11,843 bases of DNA from Myxococcales bacterium (GTDB lineage Bacteria; Myxococcota; Myxococcia; Myxococcales; Myxococcaceae). Positions 1 through 7,442 of the stretch are shown piece after piece. The notes beneath the pieces were generated by a model that had not been told where the DNA came from, ran no database searches, and saw only the letters and a program-made list of their open reading frames with translations. Every line of letters starts with the position of its first letter. Position 1 is the stretch's first letter. Where the stretch lies: assembly GCA_003153055.1 (NCBI GenBank), contig PMBV01000509.1:463-12305 (forward strand). Reading direction: 5' to 3'. Position numbers and translations under genes: made by a program.

Positions 1-399
1 AAGAACGAAGACGACGAAGGCTGGGCGGTGGAGATCCGCAAGGCCGGCATCCCCGAGCCAGTGCTCATCAGCCCGTGGGTGATGGGGCGCGACAAGAAGA
101 ACCCCAAGCCCTTCGATGGCCCCGCCTTCGCGACCTTCGTGAAGACCGCCGCTGAGGTTCTCGATCGCTCGGCTCGCCAACGTGACGCGGCCCTCAAGAA
201 GCGGCTCTCCGTCGCATGGGGAGGCCGCTGGTACGACGTCACCCTCGAGCTGGTGCCAGATGAGTACGAGCCCCACGCGCTCCTCTGCGCCGTCGACGAC
301 GAGGGACAGACCGTGGCGAGGCACCGTGTGGCGCCCAACCTCAAGTTCACCCGTGACACCATGAATGAGTGGGCGCGAGCCGGGTTTCCCGAGCGGTGA
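1..399 (+). CDS. Hypothetical protein, 3' end (5' truncated)
   Basis: The reading frame is open from base 1 to a TGA at 397-399, so about 132 residues of the C-terminal part are visible and the true start lies upstream. A GTG at 28 is in frame, but the frame stays open before it, so it is not a convincing start. The visible part is soluble and charged with no membrane segment or signal peptide. A Lys/Arg-rich helix-like stretch is followed by alternating segments (around WGGRWYDVTLELVPDEYEPH and HRVAPNLKF) that look like beta strands of a small domain. I do not recognise the family. GC-rich third codon positions match the neighbours, which supports a real gene. It converges on the rhodanese-thioredoxin gene across about 70 bases with no clear terminator. 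Confidence 0.7.
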   Translation, partial: KNEDDEGWAVEIRKAGIPEPVLISPWVMGRDKKNPKPFDGPAFATFVKTAAEVLDRSARQRDAALKKRLSVAWGGRWYDVTLELVPDEYEPHALLCAVDDEGQTVARHRVAPNLKFTRDTMNEWARAGFPER

Positions 400-468
400 G
401 CGGCAGTACCTCCTCGGCCATCTTCACGTGCAAAGGCCCTCTTGCAAGGCCGCGAGCCGCCGGAGAGG

Positions 469-1176
469 TCACGGCTCCAGCGCGAGCTTCCGCAGCGCCT
501 CCTGGGTCAGCTCCCCTGAGCCGCGGCGGCGCTCCTTTCCGTCGACGTACAGCACGAAGACCGGAACGCCCTCGATCTTCTCCCTGGCCGCCAGGGCCTC
601 GCTGGCGTCCACGTCGACTTTCAACACCTTCACCTTGCCCTTGGTGGCCTCGGCGAAGGCGTCCACCACTGGCGCCATCTTCTGGCAGGGGGTGCACCAC
701 GGCGTCTGGTAGTCGACCAGCACGCGCTTCTCGGCCTTGAGCAGCGCGTCGAGGGCCCGCGGATCGAGCCCCAGCGCCGTCGCCGCCGTCGGGGCCGGCT
801 CCTCGAGGGGGAGCCCGGCACCTGTCCACGACCGAACTCCGCCAGCCAGGTTGTAGACCTCGGAGAAGCCGAGCTCGTGCATGGTCTGAGCGGCCTGCGC
901 GCTCCGAGCCCCCGAGGCACAGTAGACGAAGACGGGGCGGCTCCTCGGGAGCAGCGCCAGTTTCTGCTGGAACTTCGGGTCGAAGATGTCGATGACGCTG
1001 GCCCCTGCCACCTTGCCATGAGCGACCTCGCCGGGTGTGCGCACGTCGAGCACCAGGCCCTTCTTCTCGGCGGCGAGAGTCTTGAAGCGCACCGCCTCGA
1101 GGGTCTGAACGGCGGCGGGCTCGGCCGAGAGCGCGGAGGACGAGACCAGCACGAGCAGGGCAAGGCGAGGTTTCAT
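469..1176 (-). CDS. Exported rhodanese-thioredoxin fusion protein
   Basis: This is a 235-residue protein. Residues 1-18 (MKPRLALLVLVSSSALSA) form a Sec signal peptide, so it probably works in the periplasm. Residues about 22-125 are a rhodanese domain with the active-site loop CASGARS (Cys86) and the typical DVRTPGE segment at 44-50. Residues about 132-235 are a thioredoxin domain with the redox pair WCTPC (Cys161, Cys164) and the cis-Pro loop at GVP (Pro205). Rhodaneses carry persulfide sulfur on the loop cysteine; thioredoxins reduce or exchange disulfides. A joint role in periplasmic thiol or sulfane-sulfur chemistry is inferred, not shown. The ATG at 1176 is chosen because it begins the signal peptide and has GAGGA (1184-1188) 7 bases upstream. 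The frame is open further upstream, but that stretch lies in the divergent intergenic region and does not look like protein. Family assignment is firm; substrate is unknown. Confidence 0.9.
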   Translation of the reverse strand: MKPRLALLVLVSSSALSAEPAAVQTLEAVRFKTLAAEKKGLVLDVRTPGEVAHGKVAGASVIDIFDPKFQQKLALLPRSRPVFVYCASGARSAQAAQTMHELGFSEVYNLAGGVRSWTGAGLPLEEPAPTAATALGLDPRALDALLKAEKRVLVDYQTPWCTPCQKMAPVVDAFAEATKGKVKVLKVDVDASEALAAREKIEGVPVFVLYVDGKERRRGSGELTQEALRKLALEP

Positions 1177-1206
1177 GGGTGTATCCTCGGGGAAGGGCGT
1201 TCGAGC

Positions 1207-1233
1207 TTGTCGGACCTCAGAGGCGCCTACAAC
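1207..1233 (+). promoter_or_regulatory. Possible promoter of the folding-factor/pdxA operon
   Basis: The 118-base divergent gap between the rhodanese-thioredoxin gene and the lipoprotein gene must hold promoters for both. On the plus strand TTGTCG (1207-1212) and TACAAC (1228-1233) each match the sigma-70 consensus at 4 of 6 positions. The 15-base spacer is shorter than ideal. Transcription would begin near 1240, leaving a leader of about 55 bases. Weak evidence by eye. Confidence 0.25.
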
Positions 1234-1294
1234 CCGTGCTGCACATTCGGGCGGTGACTGGTGTGCTCGGCCGCTTTCCGCTACAGCACCAAGC

Positions 1295-2266
1295 ATGAGG
1301 TCCGTGCGTGCAGTCGTGGCGATCGCCGTGGTGAGCGGGGGGTGCTCTCCCCAGCAGAAGCAGCAGCAGGATCCGACCGTCATCGCCACCGTGAATGGCG
1401 AGGTCATCGGTCGCGTCGACTTCGAGCAGCAGCTCGCCCGGGAGGCTCAGGCCATGGAGGGCGCTCCCCGCACGCCCGAGCAAGTGGCCCCGTACAAGCA
1501 AGCCCTCCTCGACACGCTGGTGGCTCACCTGCTCCTCCTTCAGGCGGCCCGGGCGGCCTCGGTCACCGTCACCAGCGAGGAGGTCGACCGGAGAGTGCTG
1601 GCCCTTTCGAGCGAGTACCCCGCCGGCACCTTCGACCAGGCGCTGGCCCAGAGCCAGACGAGCCGGTCGGCCCTCATTCGCACCACCCGAGAGGCCCTCA
1701 CCATCGAGAAGCTATTCCAGCAGGAGGTGTTCGCCCGCATCGCCGTCACCGAGGAGCAGATTCGTCGGTACTTCGAGGAGCACGCCGACGAGTTCACCGA
1801 GCCCGAGCAGGTGCACGGCCAGCAGATCGTCGTGAAGGGTCTCGACGAGGCCAAGCGCATCCAGCAACAGCTCTGGGCGGGCAAGAAGTTCTCCGACCTC
1901 GCTCGGCGCTATTCCCTGTCGGCCGACGCCAAGGTGGGCGGCGACCTCGGCTTCTTCACCAAGGGCCTCTTGCCTCCCGCCTTCGACGAGGCGATGTTCC
2001 GTCTCGCACCTGGCAGTACCAGCGAGGTGGTGTCGACCGAGTACGGCTACCACCTGTTCAGGGTGCTCGAGAAGAAGCCCGCTCGCAAGCGGGAGCTCGT
2101 GGAGGTTCGGGCCAGCATCGAGCAGCGGCTGTTGTCTCGGCTCCGCACCGAGGCCCAGCGCCAATACACCGAGGGGCTCAAAGCCAAGGCCGACGTGAAG
2201 GTCAACGGTGATTCGCTGCAGGCGGCCACCGGGAGGCCCCTGGTCGCGCCCTCCCTCGAGCCGTGA
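1295..2266 (+). CDS. SurA/PrsA-like parvulin-domain lipoprotein
   Basis: This is a 323-residue protein. The ATG at 1295 starts a short hydrophobic signal with VSGGC at 13-17, read as a (non-classical) lipobox with Cys17 as the lipidated residue, followed by a Gln/Lys-rich tether. Residues about 28-165 are the helical SurA-type N-terminal chaperone region (it opens with IATVNGEVIGRVDFEQQL). Residues about 172-262 are a parvulin PPIase domain, shown by FSDLARRYS, GGDLGFF (215-221), FRLAPGSTSEVV and GYHLFRV (251-257). The His normally found in the first strand (HILV) is replaced by Gln177 (QQIVV), while the second His (His253) is kept, so catalysis is doubtful and a chaperone role is more likely. 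The frame is open upstream to about 1175, but only the 1295 start gives an export signal. It is the first gene of the plus-strand block, with 49 bases to the next gene. Confidence 0.88.
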   Translation: MRSVRAVVAIAVVSGGCSPQQKQQQDPTVIATVNGEVIGRVDFEQQLAREAQAMEGAPRTPEQVAPYKQALLDTLVAHLLLLQAARAASVTVTSEEVDRRVLALSSEYPAGTFDQALAQSQTSRSALIRTTREALTIEKLFQQEVFARIAVTEEQIRRYFEEHADEFTEPEQVHGQQIVVKGLDEAKRIQQQLWAGKKFSDLARRYSLSADAKVGGDLGFFTKGLLPPAFDEAMFRLAPGSTSEVVSTEYGYHLFRVLEKKPARKRELVEVRASIEQRLLSRLRTEAQRQYTEGLKAKADVKVNGDSLQAATGRPLVAPSLEP

Positions 2267-2303
2267 GCCGTTCCCCCCACGACACTGGCCCCGCGCCTGT
2301 ATT

Positions 2304-2310
2304 AAGGAGG
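2304..2310 (+). promoter_or_regulatory. Strong Shine-Dalgarno that fixes the GTG start of the second SurA-like gene
   Basis: AAGGAGG ends 5 bases before the GTG at 2316. The frame is open upstream to 2208, but this near-perfect site and the signal peptide that follows decide the start. It is the best ribosome binding site seen in the window. Confidence 0.8.
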
Positions 2311-2315
2311 CCGAC

Positions 2316-3272
2316 GTGAAGCGACTCCTGGCCCTCGCCGCCGTTGTGGTCCCCCTCGCCGCCCTGGCCGAGCCCGTCGACCGCATCGCCGCCGTCATCG
2401 ACGCCGACGTCATCACCTCGTCGGAGGTGGAGGCGCGGGCGGCCCCCGAGCTGGCCCGGCTGCGCCCTGACCCCGACTCGGCCAAGCGCGCCGCGCAGCG
2501 CGAGGAGGTCATGAAGCACGCGCTCGAGGGCCTCATCGGCGAGAAGCTGATGGAGGCGCAGATCAAAGAGCTCAACATCGAGGTGGCCGACTCGGAGATC
2601 GAGCTGGGCATTGAGGACGTGAAGAAACAGAACAACATCAGCGCGGAGCAGTTCGAAGCGCTCCTCGGCCAGGAGGGCTACACCATGACGACCTACCGGG
2701 CCTTCATGCGCAAGCACCTGGCGCGGATGAAGCTGGTGAACCTGAAGGTCCGCAGCAAGGTGAAGATCGCCGACGAGGACCTGAAGGCCGAGTACGCCCG
2801 CTTCGCCCACGACGAGGCCTCCGACTTCGAGGTGCACGCTCGCCACATTCTCGTGCAGCTCCCCCCCAAGGCCACCGAGCAGCAGATCGAGGCCGCGCGG
2901 GTCAAGTCCGTGGCGCTGGCCGCCGAAGCGAAGAAGCCCGGGGTCGATTTCGCCGAGCTGGCCAAGAAGAAGTCCGAGGGGCCCTCGGCCGCCGACGGAG
3001 GTGACCTCGGGTTCTTCCGCCGGGGCGTGATGGTGGCGGCGTTCGAGAAGCCCGCGTTCACCATGCCGGTGGGTGGGGTGTCAGACCCGGTGCGCACCAA
3101 CCTCGGCTGGCACGTCATCAAGGTCATCGAGCGCAAGGCCCTGGCGGCGCCACCCTTCGACGAGGTGAAGGAGCAGCTCCGAGAGCGGCTCCTCCGCACC
3201 CAGCTCGAGCGCTTCACTGAGCAATACATTCAGGAGCTCAAGGCCGGCTCGGTGGTCGAGGTGAAGATGTGA
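2316..3272 (+). CDS. Periplasmic SurA-like peptidyl-prolyl cis-trans isomerase
   Basis: This is a 318-residue protein with a GTG start. Residues 1-18 end in AALA and form a Sec signal peptide with no lipobox, so the protein is soluble in the periplasm. Residues about 20-160 are the SurA N-terminal helical chaperone domain (VDRIAAVIDADVITSSEVEA at 21-40, then EGLIGEKLMEAQ). Residues about 172-272 are one parvulin domain with both conserved histidines: HARHILV (His177) and GWHVIKV (His266), plus GGDLGFF at 228-234. E. coli SurA has two parvulin domains and about 428 residues, so this is the shorter single-parvulin form. SurA proteins escort unfolded outer-membrane proteins to the BAM machinery; that role here is inferred from family and export. 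Its stop overlaps the pdxA start, and surA next to pdxA is a known arrangement. Confidence 0.9.
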   Translation: MKRLLALAAVVVPLAALAEPVDRIAAVIDADVITSSEVEARAAPELARLRPDPDSAKRAAQREEVMKHALEGLIGEKLMEAQIKELNIEVADSEIELGIEDVKKQNNISAEQFEALLGQEGYTMTTYRAFMRKHLARMKLVNLKVRSKVKIADEDLKAEYARFAHDEASDFEVHARHILVQLPPKATEQQIEAARVKSVALAAEAKKPGVDFAELAKKKSEGPSAADGGDLGFFRRGVMVAAFEKPAFTMPVGGVSDPVRTNLGWHVIKVIERKALAAPPFDEVKEQLRERLLRTQLERFTEQYIQELKAGSVVEVKM

Positions 3273-4210
3273 AGCCTCGCATCGGCGTGTCGCTGGGAGA
3301 CCCATCGGGCGTCGGCCTCGAGGTCACCGTCAAGGCGCTCCAGCGGCCCGCCGTGCGTCGGGCGCTCGACGCGGTGCTGTTCGGTGATGCCTCCACGCCA
3401 GCTGGGCCCTGGGAGCTTCGGGCCATCAGTCAGCTCGGCCCGAGCGACCGCAGGCCGGGGCGGCCCACCAGGGCGGGTGGCCTCGCTCAGTACGCCTACG
3501 TCACCGCGGCCATCGAGGCGGCGAAGCTGGGCGAGGTCGACGCCCTGTGCACCGCGCCCGTCTCGAAGGAGGCCATCACCCGAGCCGGAATACCCTTCGT
3601 CGGGCACACCGAGGTGCTGGCCGAGGCCTTCGGGTGCGAGGTGTTGATGCTGATGGACGGGCCGAAGCTGCGCGTGGCGCTGGCCACCAACCACGTGCCC
3701 ATCTCGGCCCTGTCGAGGCAGCTGACGACCAAAGGCCTCGTGGCGCAGCTCGGCCTCCTCTCGAGCGCTCTCCGGCCCTTGCTCGGTCGACGGCCGCGCC
3801 TCGCCGTCTGCGGCCTCAACCCCCACGCGGGCGACGGCGGCATCATGGGGAAAGAAGAGCTGCGCGTCATCGCCCCGGCGGTGCGTCGGGCGCGCCAGAA
3901 GGGCCTCGACGTGCACGGCCCCTTCGCTGCCGACGGGCTGTTCGCCAAGGTGGCCCACGGCTTCCCCTACGACGCGGCGCTGGCGATGTTCCATGACCAA
4001 GGGCTGGTGGCGACCAAGGCGATCGATTTCGCCCACACCGTCAACGTCACCCTCGGGCTCCCCGTGCCCCGCACGTCGCCGGACCATGGGGTGGCCTACG
4101 ACATCGCGGGGAAGGGCGTGTGTGACGAGACGCCCATGGTGGAGGCGCTTCTGGCCGCGGCGCGGCGAGCGAGCCCGAAAATTTCGGCGAAGCGGTCTCA
4201 AGTGCGTTAG
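3269..4210 (+). CDS. pdxA: 4-hydroxythreonine-4-phosphate dehydrogenase
   Basis: PdxA carries out the NAD-dependent oxidation of 4-phosphohydroxy-L-threonine in the DXP-dependent pathway to pyridoxal 5'-phosphate, in the cytoplasm. The 313-residue product opens with [15 protein letters not shown]. It has the substrate-binding GHTE (His113, Thr114), and three metal-ligand histidines are visible: NHVP (His142), NPHAGDGG (His186) and FHDQG (His242). The C-terminal signature [13 protein letters not shown] is at 271-283. It is slightly shorter than the usual 320-330 residues. The missing part appears to be between residues 40 and 70, where the E. coli protein has a longer segment, and the catalytic motifs are unaffected. 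The GTG start overlaps the previous stop (GTGA), which implies translational coupling. Confidence 0.95.
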   Translation: MKPRIGVSLGDPSGVGLEVTVKALQRPAVRRALDAVLFGDASTPAGPWELRAISQLGPSDRRPGRPTRAGGLAQYAYVTAAIEAAKLGEVDALCTAPVSKEAITRAGIPFVGHTEVLAEAFGCEVLMLMDGPKLRVALATNHVPISALSRQLTTKGLVAQLGLLSSALRPLLGRRPRLAVCGLNPHAGDGGIMGKEELRVIAPAVRRARQKGLDVHGPFAADGLFAKVAHGFPYDAALAMFHDQGLVATKAIDFAHTVNVTLGLPVPRTSPDHGVAYDIAGKGVCDETPMVEALLAAARRASPKISAKRSQVR

Positions 4211-4221
4211 GTCGTTGGGCC

Positions 4222-4734
4222 ATGCCCAATCCCACAGCGACCTTCGAGACCTCTCTCGGCAACTTCACCGTGGAGTTGTTCGTGGACCAGATGCCCATCA
4301 CTGCCGGCAACTTCGTGACGCTGGCGAAGAGCGGCTTCTACGACGGCCTCCACTTCCACCGCGTCATCAAGAACTTCATGGTGCAGTTCGGTTGTCCGTT
4401 CTCGAAAGACCCGACGAGCTCCCGTGCTGGCACCGGCGGGCCTCCGCACGGCGACATCAAGGACGAGTTCACCGTGAAGCTGTCGAACGAGCCGATGACG
4501 CTGTCGATGGCCAACACCGGCCGCCCGAACTCCGGCGGCAGCCAGTTCTTCATCAACACCGTGCACAACGCCTTCCTCGACTGGTTCTCGCCCGGTCAGT
4601 CGCGGCACCCGGTGTTCGGCAAGGTGACCGACGGCCAAGACGTGCTGAAGAAGATCGAGACCACCGCGACCGACGCCAATGATCGCCCGAAGACCCCGGT
4701 GAAGGTCATCAAGGTGACCGTCGTCGAAGCGTGA
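4222..4734 (+). CDS. Cyclophilin-type peptidyl-prolyl cis-trans isomerase
   Basis: This is a 170-residue single-domain cyclophilin with no signal peptide, so it is probably cytoplasmic (PpiB-like). The active-site set is complete: FHRV with catalytic Arg47, Phe52 and Gln55 in [23 protein letters not shown] at 96-111, Trp121 (the cyclosporin-contact position) and His129 before VFGKV. There is an insertion around residues 58-80 ([20 protein letters not shown]), which is common in bacterial cyclophilins. It lies 11 bases after pdxA, with no strong ribosome binding site, and probably belongs to the same transcript. It converges on the DUF1304 gene with only 24 bases between the stops. Confidence 0.93.
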   Translation: MPNPTATFETSLGNFTVELFVDQMPITAGNFVTLAKSGFYDGLHFHRVIKNFMVQFGCPFSKDPTSSRAGTGGPPHGDIKDEFTVKLSNEPMTLSMANTGRPNSGGSQFFINTVHNAFLDWFSPGQSRHPVFGKVTDGQDVLKKIETTATDANDRPKTPVKVIKVTVVEA

Positions 4735-4758
4735 CGGAGCGTTTGACGCGTTCGTCGT

Positions 4759-5145
4759 TCAGCTCAGAGCGACGAGCGCGAGCCCGATGGTCGCCGGCAC
4801 GGTCTGAATGAAGATGATTTTGCGGCTGGCCGTCAGGCTCCCATAGACGCCGGCGACGAAGATGCAGCCCAGGAAGAAGAGCATCACGCTCGTGCCGTGG
4901 GCCCCGAGTAGGAGGCCCCACAGGAGCCCCGCCGCCAAGAAGCCGTTGTACAGCCCCTGGTTCCCCGCCATCGCCTTGGTGCTGGCCGCTCGCTCGGGCG
5001 TCAAGTTGAAGGCTCGCAGGCCCGCTGGCTTGTCCCAGAGGAACATCTCGAGGACGAGGATGTAGAGGTGCAGGAAGGCGATGAGGGCGACGACGACTTG
5101 CGCGGCGATGAGCACGGGCTCCCCAGGAGGCGGTGGTGTGGACAA
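4759..5145 (-). CDS. DUF1304 family small integral membrane protein
   Basis: This is a protein of up to 128 residues with four predicted membrane segments at about 11-31, 63-82, 86-104 and 112-127. The family pattern is clear: HLYILVLEMFLWDKP at 26-40, then FNLTPE and the conserved NQGLYNGFLAAGL at 62-74. DUF1304 proteins have no established function. The longest start is TTG at 5145, which gives an odd Pro-rich N-terminus (STPPPPGEP). A GTG at 5115 (Val11) would begin directly at the first membrane segment and has GGGGAG just upstream, though only 3 bases away. I cannot choose between them. It lies 93 bases downstream of the OPT transporter on the same strand, and may share its transcript. 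Confidence 0.85.
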   Translation of the reverse strand: MSTPPPPGEPVLIAAQVVVALIAFLHLYILVLEMFLWDKPAGLRAFNLTPERAASTKAMAGNQGLYNGFLAAGLLWGLLLGAHGTSVMLFFLGCIFVAGVYGSLTASRKIIFIQTVPATIGLALVALS

Positions 5146-5238
5146 CCACCGATGAATAACCGACGACGCGCTGGTCGCAAGCCCATCGCCGCTGGGTCAC
5201 GCCCGAGTCAGCCCGCTTAGGACTTCGAGACGGTGGCC

Positions 5239-7287
5239 TTAGGGCTTCGCGGGGAGCTTCTGGATCGCCAGGCGGTAGAGCACCGTGCCCATCACCGCGA
5301 AGGCCGCCACGCCGACGAGCTGATAGGCCCCGGCGCCGCCCACCGCGTGGGTCAGCTTCTCCTCGAGCGACAGCGACTTCACGAAATCCTCGGCGCGCGC
5401 GGCGAGGAACGCCACCAGCACTCCGCCCAGCGCCCCGCCGGCCACCAGCCCGGTGCTGAAGAGGTTCCCCGGACCCATCTCGTCGGTCGCCCCGTGGTCG
5501 CCGCCTTCCTTGACGCCGTTCTTCTGGTCGGCCACCCAGCGAATGACGCCGCCCACGAAGATGGGCAGGGTGGTGGACAACGGCAGGTACGCGCCCACCG
5601 CGAAGGCCAGCGAGCGCACCCCGCACAGCTCCATGGTCACCGAGAGGAAGACGCCGACCAGCACGTACTGCCAGTCGAGGTTCGCCGCCAACAGGCCCTT
5701 GATGAGCGTGGCCATCAGCGTGCCCTGCGGCGCGGGGAACTTCTCCGAGCCGATGGCGTGCACCAGCTGTCCGGTCACCGCGTCGATGTGCGCGTTGTCG
5801 AGGACCTGCACCGTGATGCCGATGGCGAAGGCCGCCGCGACGGCGCCGATCATCAACCCGAGCTGCTGGCTCCGCGGAGTCGCCCCCACGAGGAACCCCG
5901 TCTTCAAGTCTTGACTGGTGGCCCCAGCGTTGGCCGCCGCGATGCACACCATGCCGCCCACGCTCAACGCCATGGGCTGGTACACATCGCCGGTCCACCC
6001 CATGGCGACGAAGATGAGGCAGGTCGCCATCAACGCGGCGATGGTCATGCCCGAGATGGGGTTCGATGAGCTCCCGATGATGCCCACGATGCGGCTCGAC
6101 ACGGTGACGAAGAAGAAACCGAAGGCCACCATCAGCACCCCCAGCATCAGCTTGCTGCCCAGGCTGCTCCCCGGCATGAACGGCAGCAAGGCGACGATGA
6201 CGACCAGCGCCGCCGACCCGCCAACGACGACCGACAGCGGCAGGTCATTCTCGGTGCGGCGGGTGCCCAGGGCCACCCCGCCTCGCATGCTCCCCATCGC
6301 TCCCTTGAAGGCCTGCACGATGGTGGGCAGCGTCTTGATGAGCGTGATGAAGCCGCCCGCCGCCACCGCGCCAGCGCCGATCTGCCGGATGAAGGCGAAG
6401 TAGATGGCCGTGTTCAGTCGGGCGAACTCGTGCGCCCCGGCGTCGAACCCGAACCGCCCCGAGGTGGGCACGTAGCCGAGCTTGGTCAACTGGGCCGCGA
6501 TGGTGTCGGGCGGCACCAGCGTCGCGAGCAGGGGAATGATGCCGAGCCAGGCCAGCACACCTCCGGCGACCAGCAGCCCGGCGTTGCGAATGCCGAGAAT
6601 GTACCCCACGCCCATGTACTCGGGAGTGATGTCTGCGTTGACGGTGGCGGCGGGGAAGACGCGGCTCTTCATCGAAGACACCCAGGTGGGTGTGTCGGAG
6701 ATGACCTTCAGCACCTGCTGCAAGATGGCGTAGACGAGGCCAAAGCCCAGGCCCATGTACGCGGTCTTGGCCAGGTTGCCACCCTGCTCCCCGGCGATGA
6801 GCACCTGGGCGCAGGCGGTGCCCTCGGGGTAAGGGAGCACCCCGTGCTCCTTGACGATGAGCGCCTTCCTCAGGGGAATCATCATCAACACGCCCAGGGC
6901 TCCACCCAAGAGGGCGAGGGTGAAGATGGTCCAGTAGTCGAAGAAGGGCGCCCCGACCGATTGGCCGGTGGCCGAGTCGCGCGCGAGAAAGAGGAAGCCC
7001 GGGAGCGTGAAGACGACGCCGGCCGCGATGGACTCACCGGCGCTGCCGATGGTCTGCACGATGTTGTTCTCGAGAATCGTCGAGCCGCCCAGCTTCTTGA
7101 GCAGGCTGATGGACACCACCGCGATGGGGATCGACGCCGAGACGGTGAGGCCCGCCTTCAGGGCGAGGTAGACGGTGCTGGCTCCGAAGATGATGCCGAA
7201 GAGCGCACCGAAGATGATGGCCTTGGGGGTGAACTCGGCGACCTTCGTGTCGTCGGGGACGTAGGGCTTGAACTCTGCTGCCGACAT
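5239..7287 (-). CDS. OPT family oligopeptide/metal-chelate transporter
   Basis: This is a 682-residue polytopic inner-membrane protein of about 14-16 hydrophobic segments, a normal length for the prokaryotic OPT family (PF03169), which is thought to use proton-coupled uptake of small peptides or related compounds. Family motifs in order: NNIVQTIGSAGES at 74-86, LPYPEGTACAQVLIAGE at 151-167, SSNPISGMT at 407-415, QDLKTGFLVGATPRSQQ at 459-475 and ELCGVRSLAFAVGAYLPL at 553-570. A cytoplasmic charged loop is at about 587-606 (DQKNGVKEGGDHGATDEMG). The ATG at 7287 has AGGAG (7293-7297) at a 5-base distance, so the start is well supported. The substrate cannot be read from sequence. It is transcribed divergently from the secreted protein gene at 7443. 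Confidence 0.95.
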   Translation of the reverse strand: MSAAEFKPYVPDDTKVAEFTPKAIIFGALFGIIFGASTVYLALKAGLTVSASIPIAVVSISLLKKLGGSTILENNIVQTIGSAGESIAAGVVFTLPGFLFLARDSATGQSVGAPFFDYWTIFTLALLGGALGVLMMIPLRKALIVKEHGVLPYPEGTACAQVLIAGEQGGNLAKTAYMGLGFGLVYAILQQVLKVISDTPTWVSSMKSRVFPAATVNADITPEYMGVGYILGIRNAGLLVAGGVLAWLGIIPLLATLVPPDTIAAQLTKLGYVPTSGRFGFDAGAHEFARLNTAIYFAFIRQIGAGAVAAGGFITLIKTLPTIVQAFKGAMGSMRGGVALGTRRTENDLPLSVVVGGSAALVVIVALLPFMPGSSLGSKLMLGVLMVAFGFFFVTVSSRIVGIIGSSSNPISGMTIAALMATCLIFVAMGWTGDVYQPMALSVGGMVCIAAANAGATSQDLKTGFLVGATPRSQQLGLMIGAVAAAFAIGITVQVLDNAHIDAVTGQLVHAIGSEKFPAPQGTLMATLIKGLLAANLDWQYVLVGVFLSVTMELCGVRSLAFAVGAYLPLSTTLPIFVGGVIRWVADQKNGVKEGGDHGATDEMGPGNLFSTGLVAGGALGGVLVAFLAARAEDFVKSLSLEEKLTHAVGGAGAYQLVGVAAFAVMGTVLYRLAIQKLPAKP

Positions 7288-7311
7288 GCGGACTCCTGGG
7301 TCAGGCGGCGC

Positions 7312-7339
7312 ACCCTACACTGAGACCGACGAAGCTCAA
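7312..7339 (-). promoter_or_regulatory. Possible promoter of the OPT transporter gene
   Basis: Read on the minus strand, TTGAGC (7334-7339) is followed after 16 bases by TAGGGT (7312-7317). The -35 match is good (TTGA plus one more position) and the -10 match is poor. Placement about 25 bases before the start codon gives a short leader that still contains the AGGAG site. Low certainty. Confidence 0.25.
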
Positions 7340-7369
7340 CGAACGCTTGACGGAGACCTATCCGGTCTC
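7322..7369. promoter_or_regulatory. Cluster of GAGACC half-sites, possible operator
   Basis: Three copies of GAGACC lie within 48 bases of the divergent region: direct at 7322-7327, direct at 7353-7358 and inverted as GGTCTC at 7364-7369. The last two form a perfect 6-base inverted repeat with a 5-base centre (TATCC). The first and last form a 7-base inverted pair (GAGACCG with CGGTCTC). The position next to the likely -35 of the transporter gene suits a regulator site. No regulator is encoded nearby. Confidence 0.3.
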
Positions 7370-7442
7370 GGTGGCCGCTCCTCGGCCTGGGGCGGGAATT
7401 GACCCATGCAGTGGGCGCTCAAACGTGACTCAATGGGGCACC

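Noticed and set aside
454..477. GAGCCG/CGGCTC inverted repeat between the first gene and the rhodanese-thioredoxin gene
   Set aside because: A 6-base stem with a 12-base loop and no T-tract, and it overlaps the end of the coding sequence; not convincing as a terminator.
4739..4749. GCGT-TTG-ACGC hairpin between the cyclophilin and DUF1304 stops
   Set aside because: Only a 4-base stem with a 3-base loop and no T-tract; expected often by chance in GC-rich DNA.
4709..5998. Long minus-strand open frame overlapping the OPT, DUF1304 and cyclophilin regions
   Set aside because: It overlaps better-supported genes in other frames, is Arg/Gly-rich and low in sequence complexity, and spans gene boundaries. 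This is typical of shadow frames in GC-rich DNA.
6430..7323. 297-codon plus-strand open frame antisense to the OPT transporter
   Set aside because: Its composition (Asp/Glu/Gly/His/Arg-rich) is a mirror of the transporter codons, with no recognisable domain or ribosome binding site.
7399..7427. TTGACC at 7399 as a promoter for the secreted protein gene
   Set aside because: The -35-like hexamer is good, but no acceptable -10 element is found 15-19 bases downstream.
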